Program-made: the position numbers and the translations under genes | Notes under the pieces: model-generated | What the model saw: the letters and a program-made list of their open reading frames with translations, nothing else | Told to the model about the DNA's origin: nothing | Databases searched by the model: none | Shown here: piece by piece, positions 29,412 to 44,200 of the stretch | Layout of the letters: each line of letters begins with the position of its first letter | Numbering within the stretch: position 1 is the first letter of the stretch | Source of the DNA: Oehlia diaphana | Taxonomy: Eukaryota; Glomeromycota; Glomeromycetes; Glomerales; Glomeraceae | Assembly (NCBI GenBank): GCA_003833135.1 | Contig: QZLH01000263.1 | Location: 47,348-111,347, forward strand | Direction: 5' to 3' | DNA length: 64,000 bases

Positions 29412-31516
29412 TCATGTGCGAATTTGAAACTTTCCAGCTTTGGTTAAACTACGTACACCCTTTTAATTTATAAATTAAATAAATTAAATTAATAATTTCA
29501 TTAATTAATTAAAAAAGTCAATTTTTAATATGACATACCTTATATGGTTTGTATCCTTCATTAAATATCTTTAAACTGTCTACTCTAAGTCCCGATATTG
29601 CATACATATTAATAGAAAAGTCTAATGTGATTGTATGCCCTGATTCTGGTGTTTGTTCACTAAATAAATAAACCATTGTTAGTATTGGATTTTTTTATTT
29701 ACAACCAAAAAAAAAAAACGTTACTCACGAACTGCTGAAGTTTCCGGATAATAAAGGAACTTTATCTTTAGATTCTATTTTACCCAGATCCCATCTAACA
29801 CTCTAATCAAATATGAGAAAAAAATCATTTTTAAACAATATAAATACTTCCTTCATACAAAAAAAGATAAAATTTACCTTTGTGACGGGATCAAAAATAT
29901 ATGAACCAAGATTACATGTAGCGTTAACATTCGATACAGATTTAGCTAAGGGAAATACTAGCAAGACATTCTCTATAGGTTTTCCATCTGTATTTCTTAT
30001 ATTGATTGATATATCAAATTTACCTATAAATATTTTTTTTTTTTTTTTAGAAAAAGAATATTTATAATCGGATGATATTAAACATAAAAATAAAAAGAAA
30101 CATACCACCATTATTTCCAATATGAATTTGCGGTTTTACATATATTGGTAAAGATTGTTGATGTGGTAAATTTACCCGATAGTTCATTAATTTAAATGGA
30201 CCATCAGGAGGCACAAAAGAAAGTACGCGTTCATTTTCAAATTTGTTATATCTAACACATGGATGAAAACTACAGTCATCCAACACTCTTGGATTTACGA
30301 AACTCAACGTAAGGTCAGGCATTCCTAAATATCAATAAATTAATAATTTAAATTTAAATTTAAATTATTATTCAATAAACAATTATGAATAACCAACCAG
30401 ATAAACGACAATTTGCTTGTATTATTCCATGGGTTTCAGATGACACTATTGCGCCATTACTAAATTATCAAGAAAAAAAAACATAAGCCCTAATTCATTT
30501 TTCTCGAAAATCAAATTTAGTTTTAATTCGTGTACCTATCAACGATTGCGTCTATTTCTTCAATCATATCAAAATATATTTCATTATTTGTATATTTTAC
30601 ACCAGATTTTCTCCATGGAATACTTGATATTGTACTTCCATTAGGAATATGCTGCGTGACGCTAGCAAATACGAAAGAAAAAAAAAATAAGATTATATGT
30701 ATATACTTTTTTACTTTTTTTTATTATCTTTACCTTGTTACTCCGGCAACTTGACTTATCACTTTATTAATAATATTTGGAGGTACAATCATTTCCTTCA
30801 GAGCATTAGGTTCAGTAGTTAATGGATATCCTATATAACACATATAATAAAAATCATATTATATTCTATCCAATCTTTATTTTAAAGACATTTTTTATTT
30901 AAAAGCCATTAAAATCAATATAAATTATAGAATTACCATAATCCATCATTTCTTCTAAAAGCTATTAATTATAAATTGATTAATTTAAAGTAAATACAAA
31001 TCGAACTTGTAATGATTAAAATCTAACCTGATAAACGACATCAAAATTATCTCTTATTGATATCTCAGATATTTCACCAAAATATTCTGCTAGTATGTCT
31101 ACTATCCTGTGAAGGAACTCTAACACTAACAAAACATCGACTATTTTTTATAATAAATGATAATTTATATTCCAATGAATAAAACCGAAATTTATTAAAT
31201 ATCAAATGGCTCACAATTTATGTTTAATCACCTTCACTAGAAACAGGACTTAAAAAAGTTAAGCTAGATCGGTAAACATGGACCAGCTGGTATTTTGGCG
31301 TCGAAACGACTGGTGGTAAATCTTCTGGGGAGGACTGTCTAGATACTTGGTCATTAAAATAATCAACCACTTGACGATTTATAAGACCTCGCCAATGTTT
31401 TTCAATGATAATTTTTCTATAACAATAAAAAATGGTAAGAATTAAGAAGAAAAGAATAATTATTTCCTAAAGACAATTTACCCAGCAGTGTTCAAAACGA
31501 AAAGACTGTCAATCAT
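29412..31516 (-). CDS. APM3: AP-3 adaptor complex medium subunit (mu3)
   Basis: Twelve exons from 31482-31516 down to 29412-29459, all joining in phase, give about 411 residues. AP-3 mu recognises tyrosine-based sorting signals for traffic to the vacuole. The N-terminal longin-like part reads [59 protein letters not shown] and [19 protein letters not shown]. The C-terminal mu homology domain starts [20 protein letters not shown] and holds [64 protein letters not shown] and [19 protein letters not shown]. The [10 protein letters not shown] and FIPPDG-type motifs separate it from AP-1 and AP-2 mu. One exon (30937-30961) has only 25 bases. An in-frame ATG upstream (31558) exists, but the MIDSLF start fits the family. 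The join before EFLHR is a few residues shorter than in animals. Confidence 0.94.
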
Positions 31517-33471
31517 AATTGCATGCAATAAAGGTGTGTACTTGTTGGCCGGCATCCTTAACATAGCTAAAACTGGATTTGATTGGATAATGTATTGTGT
31601 AGCATAAAAAAAAAATTTTTTAAAAAAGCCTAATCTAATGTTTAAATTAAAGTCAAAAACCTAATTTTAGTATTATTCCTCAATCGTAATTAGGATTCTA
31701 CTTGGGTGTGAAGAGCGAAAAGAAGTGTGATAAATCGATACGAGAATTACTTGACACGTGCTATTATTATTTTATTATAAAAGAATAACTATCTTCAAAT
31801 TATCTTGTTTATCTTTCTGTAATCTAGTTCACATGGTTATAAAAATAAACTATCTTCAAATTAACACCAAATTTAGATTCCTTTCCTAGTAGCTATTTTT
31901 CAAGAACTTTCATATTGATTATTAAGGTAATGAAAAAGTGTTTCGACTTTTAGTCAATAAATCAATAAACTCACATACTATTTAATTCTCTTTTAAAGTT
32001 TTTTATTTCATTCAACGTTCTACATAACTCATTCACTTAACTTCATCAATTTATTTTTAACGTCAATTTGAAATTCGTTCGTCATTTCGCTATCAACAAT
32101 TTTTTAGTTCTTCGTGATTCCTATAATATAAAGAACTCTGTACTAGATGAGTAGATGGTGGTATTTGAAATGCTATTAATACATTGATCTACCGGAAATA
32201 AAAATGGGTTCATGCTATTTAAATTAAGTAAAGCTAGTGCTGCCAAATAAGTTAATAACCGTTTTAAAGAGCTAAAACGATTTGTATCCAGCCGGCGTTT
32301 CATAATAATTTCACGTTCCCTTTTTCAATAATATCCTATAATTTGCACCACATTTAGCTACATCTTAACTTTATTTTCAATGATCTTTTCATCTTTCCCT
32401 TACAGCACTTATTCATTATTGGTCCCAATAACTTAATTTTAGCTATTTAATGTCTTCGACAGTTAATTTGATTTCGCTTTAGATCCCTCTAGATATTCCT
32501 TAATCTAATACAGTATATTAAACGAATATTAATCAGTCCATAAAATGAAATTTATAAAAGACGCATATACAGTGTGTAACAAAAAAAAAACTCATGCGAG
32601 ATAGCTTATTTGAAAGCTGAGAACTCTATAGTAGATAATATCTGATAAATTTAGGTGGAATTTAATTTAGTAATTTTTTTATAATTTTTATAACAAACTT
32701 TTTATAACTAATTAGAATCCTTTGCATAAAATACTAAAGATTGTTAAAAAATTTTTTTTTTGTTCAATTGCTCTTGAATTTACAAGTTTCGCATTCCATT
32801 TTTTTCTTCAAAAAGTAAAAAGCATTATACACAATGAAATTCGATGTACCGTAACCTTGATATAACGGACCATAAGTAAAGTCTTGATATATCGGAATTG
32901 GAGTCTGGAACGGATTATCATAATCTATAATTAAATTATAACGGATTTTTGACAAATTTTACTAATAGAACGGAGGATGTCATTATAACGAATTTCACTG
33001 AAAGATGTCAAATGTAGCTTTAACATTCAGGTTTATTTTGTCATTTTAAATGATAAATATTGAGTTTATTTTGATTAAACTACATGCATTTTTGTCACTT
33101 GAATCATTTTTTAGCTTTCTGTTTGAAAATAAATATTTATGACTAAAAAATCTTGGGTTTATTATGCAATTTACATAATGTAAATCAAGTATGCATATTA
33201 CATACTGTATATATTACGTACAGTAACTGAAAATTATCGCATTTATTAGAAAGCACAAAAAAATAAGCATTTACTAATCGAAATTCAAGAGTATGTATTA
33301 TATATAATTCTATCTATACTTCGTCTTTCGACTACTCCGCTATTAGCTATTTTCGTCTTGTAATATGATTATTACTTTAACATTATTAGATTCTAAAAAT
33401 TAAATTAAATAAAATTTATTTATTTAAAATACATCTATTTAATACATTGCTCCTTTTACTATTATTATATT
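31517..33471. other. Gene-free region upstream of AP-3 mu
   Basis: About 1.95 kb lies between the start of AP-3 mu and the stop of the fucose synthase gene, both on the minus strand. It holds the AP-3 mu promoter and fucose synthase 3' end. A 60-residue reading frame at 32121-32303 (-) with a hydrophobic stretch is present but unsupported. A possible transposon remnant is listed separately. Confidence 0.45.
32831..33002. repeat. Possible degenerate inverted-repeat element
   Basis: The stretch begins CAATGAAATTCG and ends CGAATTTCACTG, an imperfect inverted repeat enclosing about 150 bases with several GATATAACGGA/TATAACGGA-like words. Such words are common in pogo/Tigger-type termini. No clear TA duplication or full-length terminus is seen, so this may be a decayed MITE or chance similarity in AT-rich DNA. 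Confidence 0.3.
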
Positions 33472-35397
<1,926 letters not shown>

Positions 35398-37036
35398 ATG
35401 AGTGGTATGGAAGAAGCAACTGATATGAGCGTATTCATTTCTTTGCTAATGAGGGTGGCAAGAGCTTTTTTCCAAACACAACACATTGTAGTACTGGATC
35501 AGCTCACTAAACAAGAAGCCATGAGCGACGAAAACTTGGCGAAAGGCGTTGGTCTTAACGTCAAAGAGATCCACAAGCTTTGCGGTACTCTAAAAGAAGC
35601 ACGTCTCATTAAAACGTTCACAAAAGCTGAACCAAAGAAAGCAGAACAGCGGGCAATTCCAAGAACTTATTATTATGTTGACTGGCAACAGGTAAGAACA
35701 TATATTAGTGTATTTATAAACATTATTATTTTATCATTTTCTTATTTTTATTAGGTTGTCAATGTTATCAAATGGAAGATTTTTAAAATCCGTGAGATGG
35801 TCGGCGATCGTATGCGAAGTGTATGAATACATTTTTATTTTGAATTGATTTGATATTCTATTTCATGTAAACAATCCATGTTAAAGCTTCTTTGTGAATA
35901 CAGGAACAAGAAAATAAGGGATATTTATGCCCAGGTTGCAAAAAAGTATTTGCACCTCTTGACGTTCATAATCTCTTTGATCCTATTCGTCAGACATTTA
36001 TATGTGATTTATGTCATTCTGAATTGGATCATAATGACAATGCCGAAAACGTCAAAGGATCCGAGAAGCTTCATGGAAGGTAATTGTTGACGATGGTTTA
36101 GTACGCAAAATAACTTACTGATATTATTTAAAAATTTTAGATTCATGGAACAAAGTAAACCGATAATCGATTTATTGAAAACTATTGATAAATTACGAAT
36201 CCCTGTGTATGTATTTACTTCTATAAATTTAATTTAGGATTTGATTAGTTTCTATTGCAATAATTTATCTCTATTTGTACATAAGTTCTTCAATTGAAAA
36301 ACTACAAGCTGGATCAGGTGCAAAAAATGGACAACCAGGTTCTACTCGTATGTAATAAATAAAGTATACATTGTATTTTATTTTCGTACTGACATTAATT
36401 ATTTCAATGATATATTTTAGAGGAACATGACGTACAATATGCCCAAGACACCATGCAACAAATGGGAGGGGATATTGTCGTTGTGTTTCAGGATGATAAT
36501 GAGACTTCAAAAATAGAACGACAAGCAGAACTTGAAAAGAAGCGGCAAGTATTTTTTTAAGTACTTATGTTTAATCACGTTTATTTAGAATGTCTATTTA
36601 CTTTTTTATATTTAATAGACAACAAAATGCGTTACCTGCTTGGCATGTTCGTAGTACAGTTTCAGGTGAAATGATGGTTTCTAATGCTTGGAATTCAGGA
36701 GCAAACAAAGAAATTGAAGAGCAAAAGGTGGAAAATATTAGAGTTAACGAAAAAGAAGATGAGGGACATGGCCGATATTTAGAAGAATATTATGCTAATT
36801 ATAATCAAGATACTGAATCACCAAATGTTGAGGAAATTGATGATGATGATTTTGAGGAAGTAGAGATTGAAGAAGAGTTTGAGGAAGTCGAAATGGCCTA
36901 TAATAGTCGTGAGGATGAGGATGATGATGTCGATCTGGAAAGTTCACATCGATATGATAAACGATTGAGAACAGATGATGGTTATGGGAAATACTCCGAA
37001 AATGGCAACAGGAAGATTAATGGTAGCCATTATTGA
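35398..37036 (+). CDS. TFA1: Transcription initiation factor TFIIE subunit alpha
   Basis: Seven exons (35398-35691, 35755-35820, 35904-36079, 36141-36206, 36286-36347, 36421-36544, 36619-37036) give about 401 residues. TFIIE-alpha recruits and stimulates TFIIH at RNA polymerase II promoters. The N-terminal winged-helix region contains FFQTQHIVVLDQLTKQEAMS, NLAKGVGLNVKEIHKLCGTL and RTYYYVDWQQVVNVIKWKIF. The zinc ribbon follows as CPGC-x21-CDLC (GYLCPGCKKVF ... TFICDLCHSEL). The C-terminal third carries an acidic block (EEIDDDDFEEVEIEEEFEEV), the region that contacts TFIIH in other species. The intron after KKR uses a GC donor (GCAAGT); the nearby GT would shift the frame to an early stop. The start ATG sits directly before MSGMEEATD. 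Confidence 0.94.
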
Positions 37037-37380
37037 TAGTTTAATAATATTGCTTAAATAAAAATTTTATTCTTAATTGTATTTATTGAATATAAGTTCT
37101 CCAGTTAGAAGAAGAGCTTTAGAGATCTCTATACACGAATGAAATAATAACTAGATTTTTTTTTTTTTTTATAAATTGATTTTTTTTTTTTATTCGAAGT
37201 GCTTGAAATGTTACATATTTTCAGGTTATTTTATTATATAAAACATTTACAATTATAACAAATAAAGTGTAGAATAAGTTATAAGTACTATATAATATTT
37301 AAGCAGAATATCTAATCATAAACTAAATATTAAAAAAATTAATAATACAGTCGAGCATTTCGTACAATAAATAATTCTAG
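37037..37380. other. Convergent spacer between TFIIE-alpha and CUE-domain genes
   Basis: 344 bases hold the two facing 3' ends. Two T-runs are present around 37157-37190. Nothing else is recognisable. Confidence 0.4.
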
Positions 37381-38724
37381 TTATTGTTTCAAGTCTAAAT
37401 CTTTAATGTCTTCAGCATCTAAATTAAAAAAGATAACATTAAAAGAATGATTAACTTATACAATTATGGATGTAAATAAACATAAATTACCTGCACTAGT
37501 AGCTTTGTGAATATCATGCCTTTCAGGAGAAGTAGTAGAAGTTGCTGTTGATGTAGAATTATCTTTATTATCTTTATTATCTTTATTATCTAGGATTTCT
37601 AAACCATCATTTAATTTATATGGAGAAGCCTTAGAAGCAGAATTAATTGAAGATTGATTATGATCTTCTATTTCTTCTCTTATAATTTTTATTTGATGAT
37701 TATTAGTGGAAGAGCTAAATACATCATCATCGTCAGTATCCTTGTTAACATCAATACCATGTGATCCATAAACTGGTTGAGATTTCAAAGGTGAAATTCG
37801 AGCATTAGGGGCAGTATTAAAAGAATTGTTGGTGGTATTGATATACTGACGATCATTATTTTTTTGTGGTTGAAAAGGAGAAAAATCTTCTTCAAGTAAA
37901 GGATTGTCTGCTTCATAACCGGGTAAACTTGTGTAATGCGGAGTAGAATGTTGAGTTGTTTCATTTCTTGTTGCCGTTTGTTGTTTTAATTTTTCGTACC
38001 ATTCTTTAGCTTTCTTTTTTGTTGCTAAAATTTTTTAAAAATAAATTTAATAATTTAAGAAAATTAAAGTTGCTCAATCAAATAAATAATCCTTACTGTC
38101 AACAGCCTGAACAATTTTTTCTTTAATTATTGGAAGTTCTTCTATTTAATAGAAAAATAATTTAATATAAAATCATATCTTTATCTAATTAATGAAAAGT
38201 ATTTTTACCTGAAAAATCAGGGAAAGCAGATTGTTGTTGTTGTTGTTGAGGCGGTGGTTGCTGTCCATGTTGCTGTCGTTGTTGTTGTGCATCATATTGG
38301 GGATTTTCGGCATAAAATTGTCCTAAAATCAAAAATCAAAAATCAAAAATCAAAAATTTAGATATATGAAAAAGTTATTTTAAAAATAAAAACTTACTAT
38401 CTGCTTCGGCTGCTAAACTTCTAGCTAATTCTTCATCACGTTTAATTTGTTCGCTAGTATTAGGTCCAGACTATGTATTTAAAAAAAAAAATTAAAAAAT
38501 TTATAGGAAAAACGAAAGCTAATTCAAATGATACAACATACTTCGGTTTGAGCTGGAATATTTTCTTCACTCTTGTAGTTTGGGTCAGACATACTCAAAA
38601 GAGCATTTATACTTTGTTCTAAATTTGCTTGATTGGCTTCAAATACTGCTTCACATACTTCGGGATCTACGCTAGGGAACATACCCTTCAGGGTATTTAT
38701 TGCTTCAGTATTCTGAGTTGACAT
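37381..38724 (-). CDS. CUE-domain ubiquitin-binding protein (Cue5-like)
   Basis: Six exons (38542-38724, 38398-38470, 38209-38322, 38097-38141, 37491-38024, 37381-37418) give about 328 residues. The N-terminal CUE domain (about 5-50) reads NTLKGMFPSVDPEVCEAVFE, ANQANLEQSINALLSMSDP, with the MFP and the LL-type motifs used to bind monoubiquitin. Next come DEELARSLAAEADRQFYAEN, a glutamine/proline tract, and a helical segment ELPIIKEKIVQAVDTTKKKA, KEWYEKLKQQ. This order resembles fungal Cue5, a ubiquitin-Atg8 adaptor in selective autophagy. The rest is low-complexity. It includes a 9-base tandem repeat near 37556-37592 that encodes NKD repeats (DNKDNKDNKDN). I see no certain Atg8-interacting motif, so the autophagy role is inference from similarity. 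Confidence 0.82.
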
Positions 38725-38998
38725 TTGTTACTATGTATGTGTGTGTAAGTAAAGAAGATCAAATGAGGACACTCTAAACAAATAAATTGGCTTATTTATA
38801 AGTTTATAGATATACTGTACTTGGCGAATAACTTGGCAGATAACTTGGCGATTCTTGATTACTTTGTTTTCCTCTTTAGTTTTTCCGATATTCATTCAAC
38901 ATATGAAATTTAAACATCTAAGCGGTGTAACTGCCGATCATTTCAGAAATTTTTCCTCTTACAGTTTTCTTAACCATTTCTCTACTCTTGATCTCAGT
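38725..38998. promoter_or_regulatory. Shared upstream region of CUE-domain and GET5 genes
   Basis: Only 274 bases separate the divergent start codons, the shortest head-to-head spacing here. Transcripts may overlap, because an open frame upstream of the GET5 ATG starts at 38855. A near-duplicated word, ACTTGGCGAATA/ACTTGGCAGATA/ACTTGGCGATTC, repeats three times at 38819-38855 and could be a regulatory repeat. Confidence 0.5.
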
Positions 38999-39830
38999 AT
39001 GAGTTTAGTTGACGAGACAAATTTTGTTACAAATTTCCTTAGTTCTTTATCATCACGCCCCGTGAGATATCCTCAAGACTTTGCTCCTCCTCTTCAAACG
39101 CGTCAAAAGCCAGTAAGTTAAAGAATCTAAACCAGACTCTCTTATTTAATACAAGTTTTCATTTTATTATTATTTTTAGACAGCAAACGCACTATCTAGT
39201 AAAAGTAAAAAATCAACAGGAAAATCAAATCAAGAAATTTCACAAAACGCCGAACCTGCTCAAGGTACAGGCGTAATATTTTGAATGAATTTTTTTCTCC
39301 TTGTTTTTTTTCCAAATAACGCGTACTTTTTTTTTTCAGGTATTCCAATTCAAGTAAAAATTAAATCACTTAAAGGAGGTCAAACATTTACAATCCAATT
39401 AAATAATTCTGATACGGTTATTAATCTTAAGGAAAAATTGCAACCTCTTGCTTCGATTCCTATTAATAATCAAAGATTGATATTAAGAGGAAAAGCTTTA
39501 ATCGATACTAAAACTTTATATGAATATGGTATTAATAATGATACCACAGTACATTTAGTTCAAAAGTCTGGTAGTGCGTCAATTAGTTCTTCTACTTCTG
39601 ATACAATATCATCTCTTGTTTCTTCAAGTTCAGCTCAAGAACCTCTTAGTTCTTCTGCTATGGAAAAATTGAAAGATCCTCAATTTTGGCGTGCTTTACA
39701 TACTTTTCTTCAAGGTGAATTTTCTCAAAATAAAGATGCTAATCGTGTCTTTCAAGAATTTTCTGACATTTATAAAGAATATAATGGAAAATTTATTGAA
39801 GACTTTGATAAACATACAAAAACTGAATAG
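38999..39830 (+). CDS. GET5: Get5/Mdy2-like ubiquitin-like protein of the TRC/GET pathway
   Basis: Three exons (38999-39112, 39180-39264, 39340-39830) give about 229 residues. Get5 bridges Sgt2 and Get4 in delivery of tail-anchored membrane proteins to the ER. Three parts are visible: an N-terminal Get4-binding segment (VDETNFVTNFLSSLSSRPVR, YPQDFAPPLQTRQKP); a ubiquitin-like domain (about 70-140: IPIQVKIKSLKGGQTFTIQL, TVINLKEKLQPLASIPINNQ, RLILRGKALIDTKTLYEYGI); and a C-terminal dimerisation helix region (DPQFWRALHTFLQGEFSQN). A serine-rich linker separates the last two. The ATG at 38999 is chosen because the Get5 N-terminal motif begins directly after it; an upstream in-frame ATG (38909) would add about 30 unsupported residues. 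Confidence 0.88.
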
Positions 39831-41274
39831 AAATATTATTTTTAATATTAGAAATTATCATAAATTTACTGTATTATTATTCGTCGGTATCTAAAAAATA
39901 AATACAATTTTTAACATGTTATTACGTTATTATTGAAAAAGTATATTTTTAATATTGTAAATTGTAACGAACTTATATATCCGAAAACCAGAAACATCAA
40001 AGTATTTTAATAATAATTTACAATTTGATGTAGAAAAAACTCAAGAACAAATGTTTAAATAAATACTATAAAATACAATAAAATTTATACCCCCCCCCCC
40101 CCCCCCCCCCCCNNNNNNNNNNNNNNNNNNNNNNNNNNNNNNNNNNNNNNNNNNNNNNNNNNNNNNNNNNNNNNNNNNNNNNNNNNNNNNNNNNNNNNNN
40201 NNNNNNNNNNNNNNNNNNNNNNNNNNNNNNNNNNNNNNNNNNNNNNNNNNNNNNNNNNNNNNNNNNNNNNNNNNNNNNNNNNNNNNNNNNNNNNNNNNNN
40301 NNNNNNNNNNNNNNNNNNNNNNNNNNNNNNNNNNNNNNNNNNNNNNNNNNNNNNNNNNNNNNNNNNNNNNNNNNNNNNNNNNNNNNNNNNNNNNNNNNNN
40401 NNNNNNNNNNNNNNNNNNNNNNNNNNNNNNNNNNNNNNNNNNNNNNNNNNNNNNNNNNNNNNNNNNNNNNNNNNNNNNNNNNNNNNNNNNNNNNNNNNNN
40501 NNNNNNNNNNNNNNNNNNNNNNNNNNNNNNNNNNNNNNNNNNNNNNNNNNNNNNNNNNNNNNNNNNNNNNNNNNNNNNNNNNNNNNNNNNNNNNNNNNNN
40601 NNNNNNNNNNNNNNNNNNNNNNNNNNNNNNNNNNNNNNNNNNNNNNNNNNNNNNNNNNNNNNNNNNNNNNNNNNNNNNNNNNNNNNNNNNNNNNNNNNNN
40701 NNNNNNNNNNNNNNNNNNNNNNNNNNNNNNNNNNNNNNNNNNNNNNNNNNNNNNNNNNNNNNNNNNNNNNNNNNNNNNNNNNNNNNNNNNNNNNNNNNNN
40801 NNNNNNNNNNNNNNNNNNNNNNNNAAAAAAAAAAAATAAAAAAAAAAAAAAAAATTTAACCCCCCCCCCCCCCCCTCCTAAATAAAATCTAAAATTACAA
40901 ATAAAGAATTTAATTTATAATTACACTAAGTAATAATTATAATCAAGAGAAAAAAATGGAAAAAAAACCTGGAGACACAGACCCTTTAAACAAAGTCCTA
41001 AACCAATAATTAAAAGTAATTGTTGAATACCATTATAAAAATAATTCAACATTCAAAAAAGGTTAATAATGGAGAGATTAAAAGTTTTAATAAATCACAA
41101 AATTTTCACGTCATAATTTTCAAAGTCTGTTGAAAAACCTTTTTCGAGGCATTACAGTTCCATCATTAAATCTAATTATTTAAAAAGAAAAAAAAAAGAT
41201 AATAATATATGATAGATTCGTAACAAGATTTTTTTTTTTAAAAAAAAATATATATATATATATACATATAAACT
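39831..41274. other. Convergent spacer containing the assembly gap
   Basis: GET5 (+) and VPS8 (-) end toward each other here. The spacer holds their 3' ends, a run of 23 C ending at 40112, the gap, an A-run and another C-run near 40860. The right-hand side (40880-41274) is AT-rich and holds no gene. Confidence 0.5.
40113..40824. other. Assembly gap (run of N)
   Basis: 712 consecutive N. The left edge is a poly-C run and the right edge an A-rich homopolymer followed by poly-C, so the break was probably caused by homopolymer sequencing failure. A small gene or repeat inside the gap cannot be excluded. Confidence 0.98.
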
Positions 41275-44200
41275 TTAACACATAAACGAATCTCTACTCA
41301 CAATTTTGTCTTTGCCCTTAATTCTTCCCGTTGAATTATTCATTAAATCAATGTCATCACTCCGTCGTTCTATTTGACAAACCGTACATATAGTTTCTGG
41401 TTCATTTTCTGTAGAAATGTTCGATTCGGTCTCGAGGCATCTACGATGGTAACCGTGGCCGCAACGGAAAAGTAATAGATCGTTTTCTTGAATCGTTGAC
41501 GATGTTGAAGGTTGAGGAGACGGTGGCGAGGGGAGTGGGTTGACAGATGTCGAAGCTTCTCCATCAGACAGGTACTGATTAGATGATTCTTCAAGTAATT
41601 CAAGGGTCGGTAAGGCATCTGGTAAGGCATCTGCAATATTGGCAGGGTTGGATATAGTGGATGAATGGGGCGTTTTCTTTTCGGGTGAACCCCAACCAGA
41701 TGGTGTGCGAAGGTTCAGATGGTTAAGATCCGTTCCCCAAAACTGAACCCCACACACTTCACATGCCCCCCTACGAGGGCGCCAGCCTTTACCACGCTGT
41801 CTAACAACACCCGCTACATTCATGAACAAGTCCTTTTCAAATAGTCGGTTGGTCATAGCTAGCAACTGACCTTCATATTTATATGTATCAATCATCCCTA
41901 CGAAAATGTCCCGAAAGTCCGAGACGGTACTATTCCTTTTGGCTTGCGACTGAATAAATCTAAGCAATAGTCTCGGCAATGAAACGTAAGGCGAAGATGT
42001 GGACAACAGTAAGGACCTCATAATAGACTGAACATATGATTTAAAAGTAGTAACTAAATGATTTGCAATATATGGTGATAGAGGTGATCTCGATACTTCA
42101 AATGAGGATAATTGCCCATTGGCTAAAAGTTTTTCTGACATCATTGAAGGTATTGGTGGTATTACACTTGAAGATATAGCTTTAGTGGCATCCAAAAATG
42201 CATCAAGAAGTTTGAACCATAATAATTCAGTTTCACTTTCTGTAGTATGGTCTTGAGGCAAGGCAACAGCACCCTTAGAACCTTTTGTTGAAGTTGCTCG
42301 TCGGCAACTATTCTCGCACAAAAGAATGCCAATCTTGAGTACACCTTTTAATTTCATTAAAGATGTCTCTATTTTTGTTTGTTCTATTAATGTCCATTGG
42401 TCATTTATGTCATTATTTTTATCTTCAATCAATGAAAGAATTTCCTGCTTTTTATCTTGGACTATATCCAAAATTTTGTTAAGTGCTTCAACTGCTTTAC
42501 CGCTTCTCTCCAAAATCCAAACCACTGCGTCTACAATATCAGTGTCATCACAAATAGGCAATACATATTCCATTCTATAAGTATCTGGATGAGTTTGTAA
42601 ATAATGGTATACACCTGTAGGATCAAATCTGCACATTAATGCAATATACTGTTCATGAATTTCTGGTTCTATAGGATGGGACTCTGAATGTGTTTCAGAC
42701 ATAATAACTTGTTCTTCGACAGTACGGACCCTCACAAGTTCTCCGCCTGTTATATTTTCTTGAGAAGGTTCCAACAGTCCTCTCAAATAAGTGAATAAAC
42801 GTGCTGGAGATGATGATAAATTCTCGATAACAGGTTTATGATCCCCATCAAAATATGTTATAATAATTGCGGCAGTTTGTTCACCATCAATATCAACAAT
42901 TTCATCAATTCTCGTCATAATAGTTTGTGTAACTTCTTCTCTTTGTTTCTCCGTAAGCTTACTGTTGGGATTTAATAAGCTACGAATACAATCAAAAACT
43001 TCATTTCTTCGTTCAGGATCTTTTAAATAAGTTGTCACTAATAATCCGTATTTTTTATCTGCTTTATATACATGCTCCAGCACTCTCCAAAACCCAGCAT
43101 TTTCATATAACTGAACCATCTGATTTTCATCTTGTGGTGTATAAATAGACAATAAACATTCTACTGAAAGTTGTCGTTCTTCACGAGTACGAGGAACATT
43201 ATCAGTACTGAGATGGACCAGTATTTTGTGTATGATAGATGGGGGTAATAGTAAGAATTGTGTGTATTTTGGTAAATTACGCGCTACAAAACTATACAAG
43301 TAGGAAATATCTGTCTGGGAAAATTCCGAGTTATCATAAGAACTTGATGTCATAACTTCTAACAAGATATTCACTAATAACTGACGATTTATAATTTTCC
43401 CAGGTAATTCTTCTTCCTCAACATATTCATCACCATTCATAATTATTTCAACCCCGTTTAAATAAGAATCTTCAAAGGCGATTTCTAAAGCTTGCAAGAA
43501 CGCTTTTGTATCAAATCGTAAGAAGATTCTAAGATAGGGATAAGTAGGTTCTGAACCTTTCAACTCGTCTTCAGCTGTTAAGATTAATTCCCCACCGTGC
43601 CTAGGCCATACAACACAACGACCAGAAAACACAAAAGAATATAATGTTGTTCGAGCCTCATTAGCTTCTGGCTCTGAAAGTGGAGCACCGTTAGGATATG
43701 TGCGACCAGTGAGAATATTTCCCATGTAAGTATAAAATTTGCGAGCGTTTGTTCTCATTGTCTCCAAATCTTCACCCGCTTCAACATTAACATCAGCTGA
43801 AATGGAGGAAGTTGACATTGAAGAACGATGCTTCTTTTTTTTACGCTTTTCTAAAATTAAAATTTTCCTGATTATTTTAAGAAGCTCAACAGCCGGACTA
43901 ACGTAATCCATCATGGAACGATTCCAAACATAGATCATCGCATCATAGAGTCCTTCACTTTGACATAATTGGACAACTTGATCAATATCTATACATTGAG
44001 GGTTAATGTGCCATATGCATTTTTCAACTTTTGCAAGCATACGACGACTCTTATAATGATCGACCAGATCTTTCATTATTTCCGGCGGTAAATCCTTTAT
44101 TTTATCTTCGAGTATATATGGTTCAAAAACTTCAAGGAGTACTCCTTTAGCAGAAGCCTCAGAATATCGCTCATAAACATCATTAAATAGAAAGTCCTCT

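Noticed and set aside
32121..32303. 60-residue minus-strand frame with a hydrophobic stretch, a possible small secreted protein
   Set aside because: No family, no second exon, the hydrophobic part is not at the extreme N-terminus and codon use looks like spacer.
38855..38998. Longer GET5 N-terminus from an upstream ATG
   Set aside because: The Get4-binding motif follows directly after the ATG at 38999; the extra residues lack family support.
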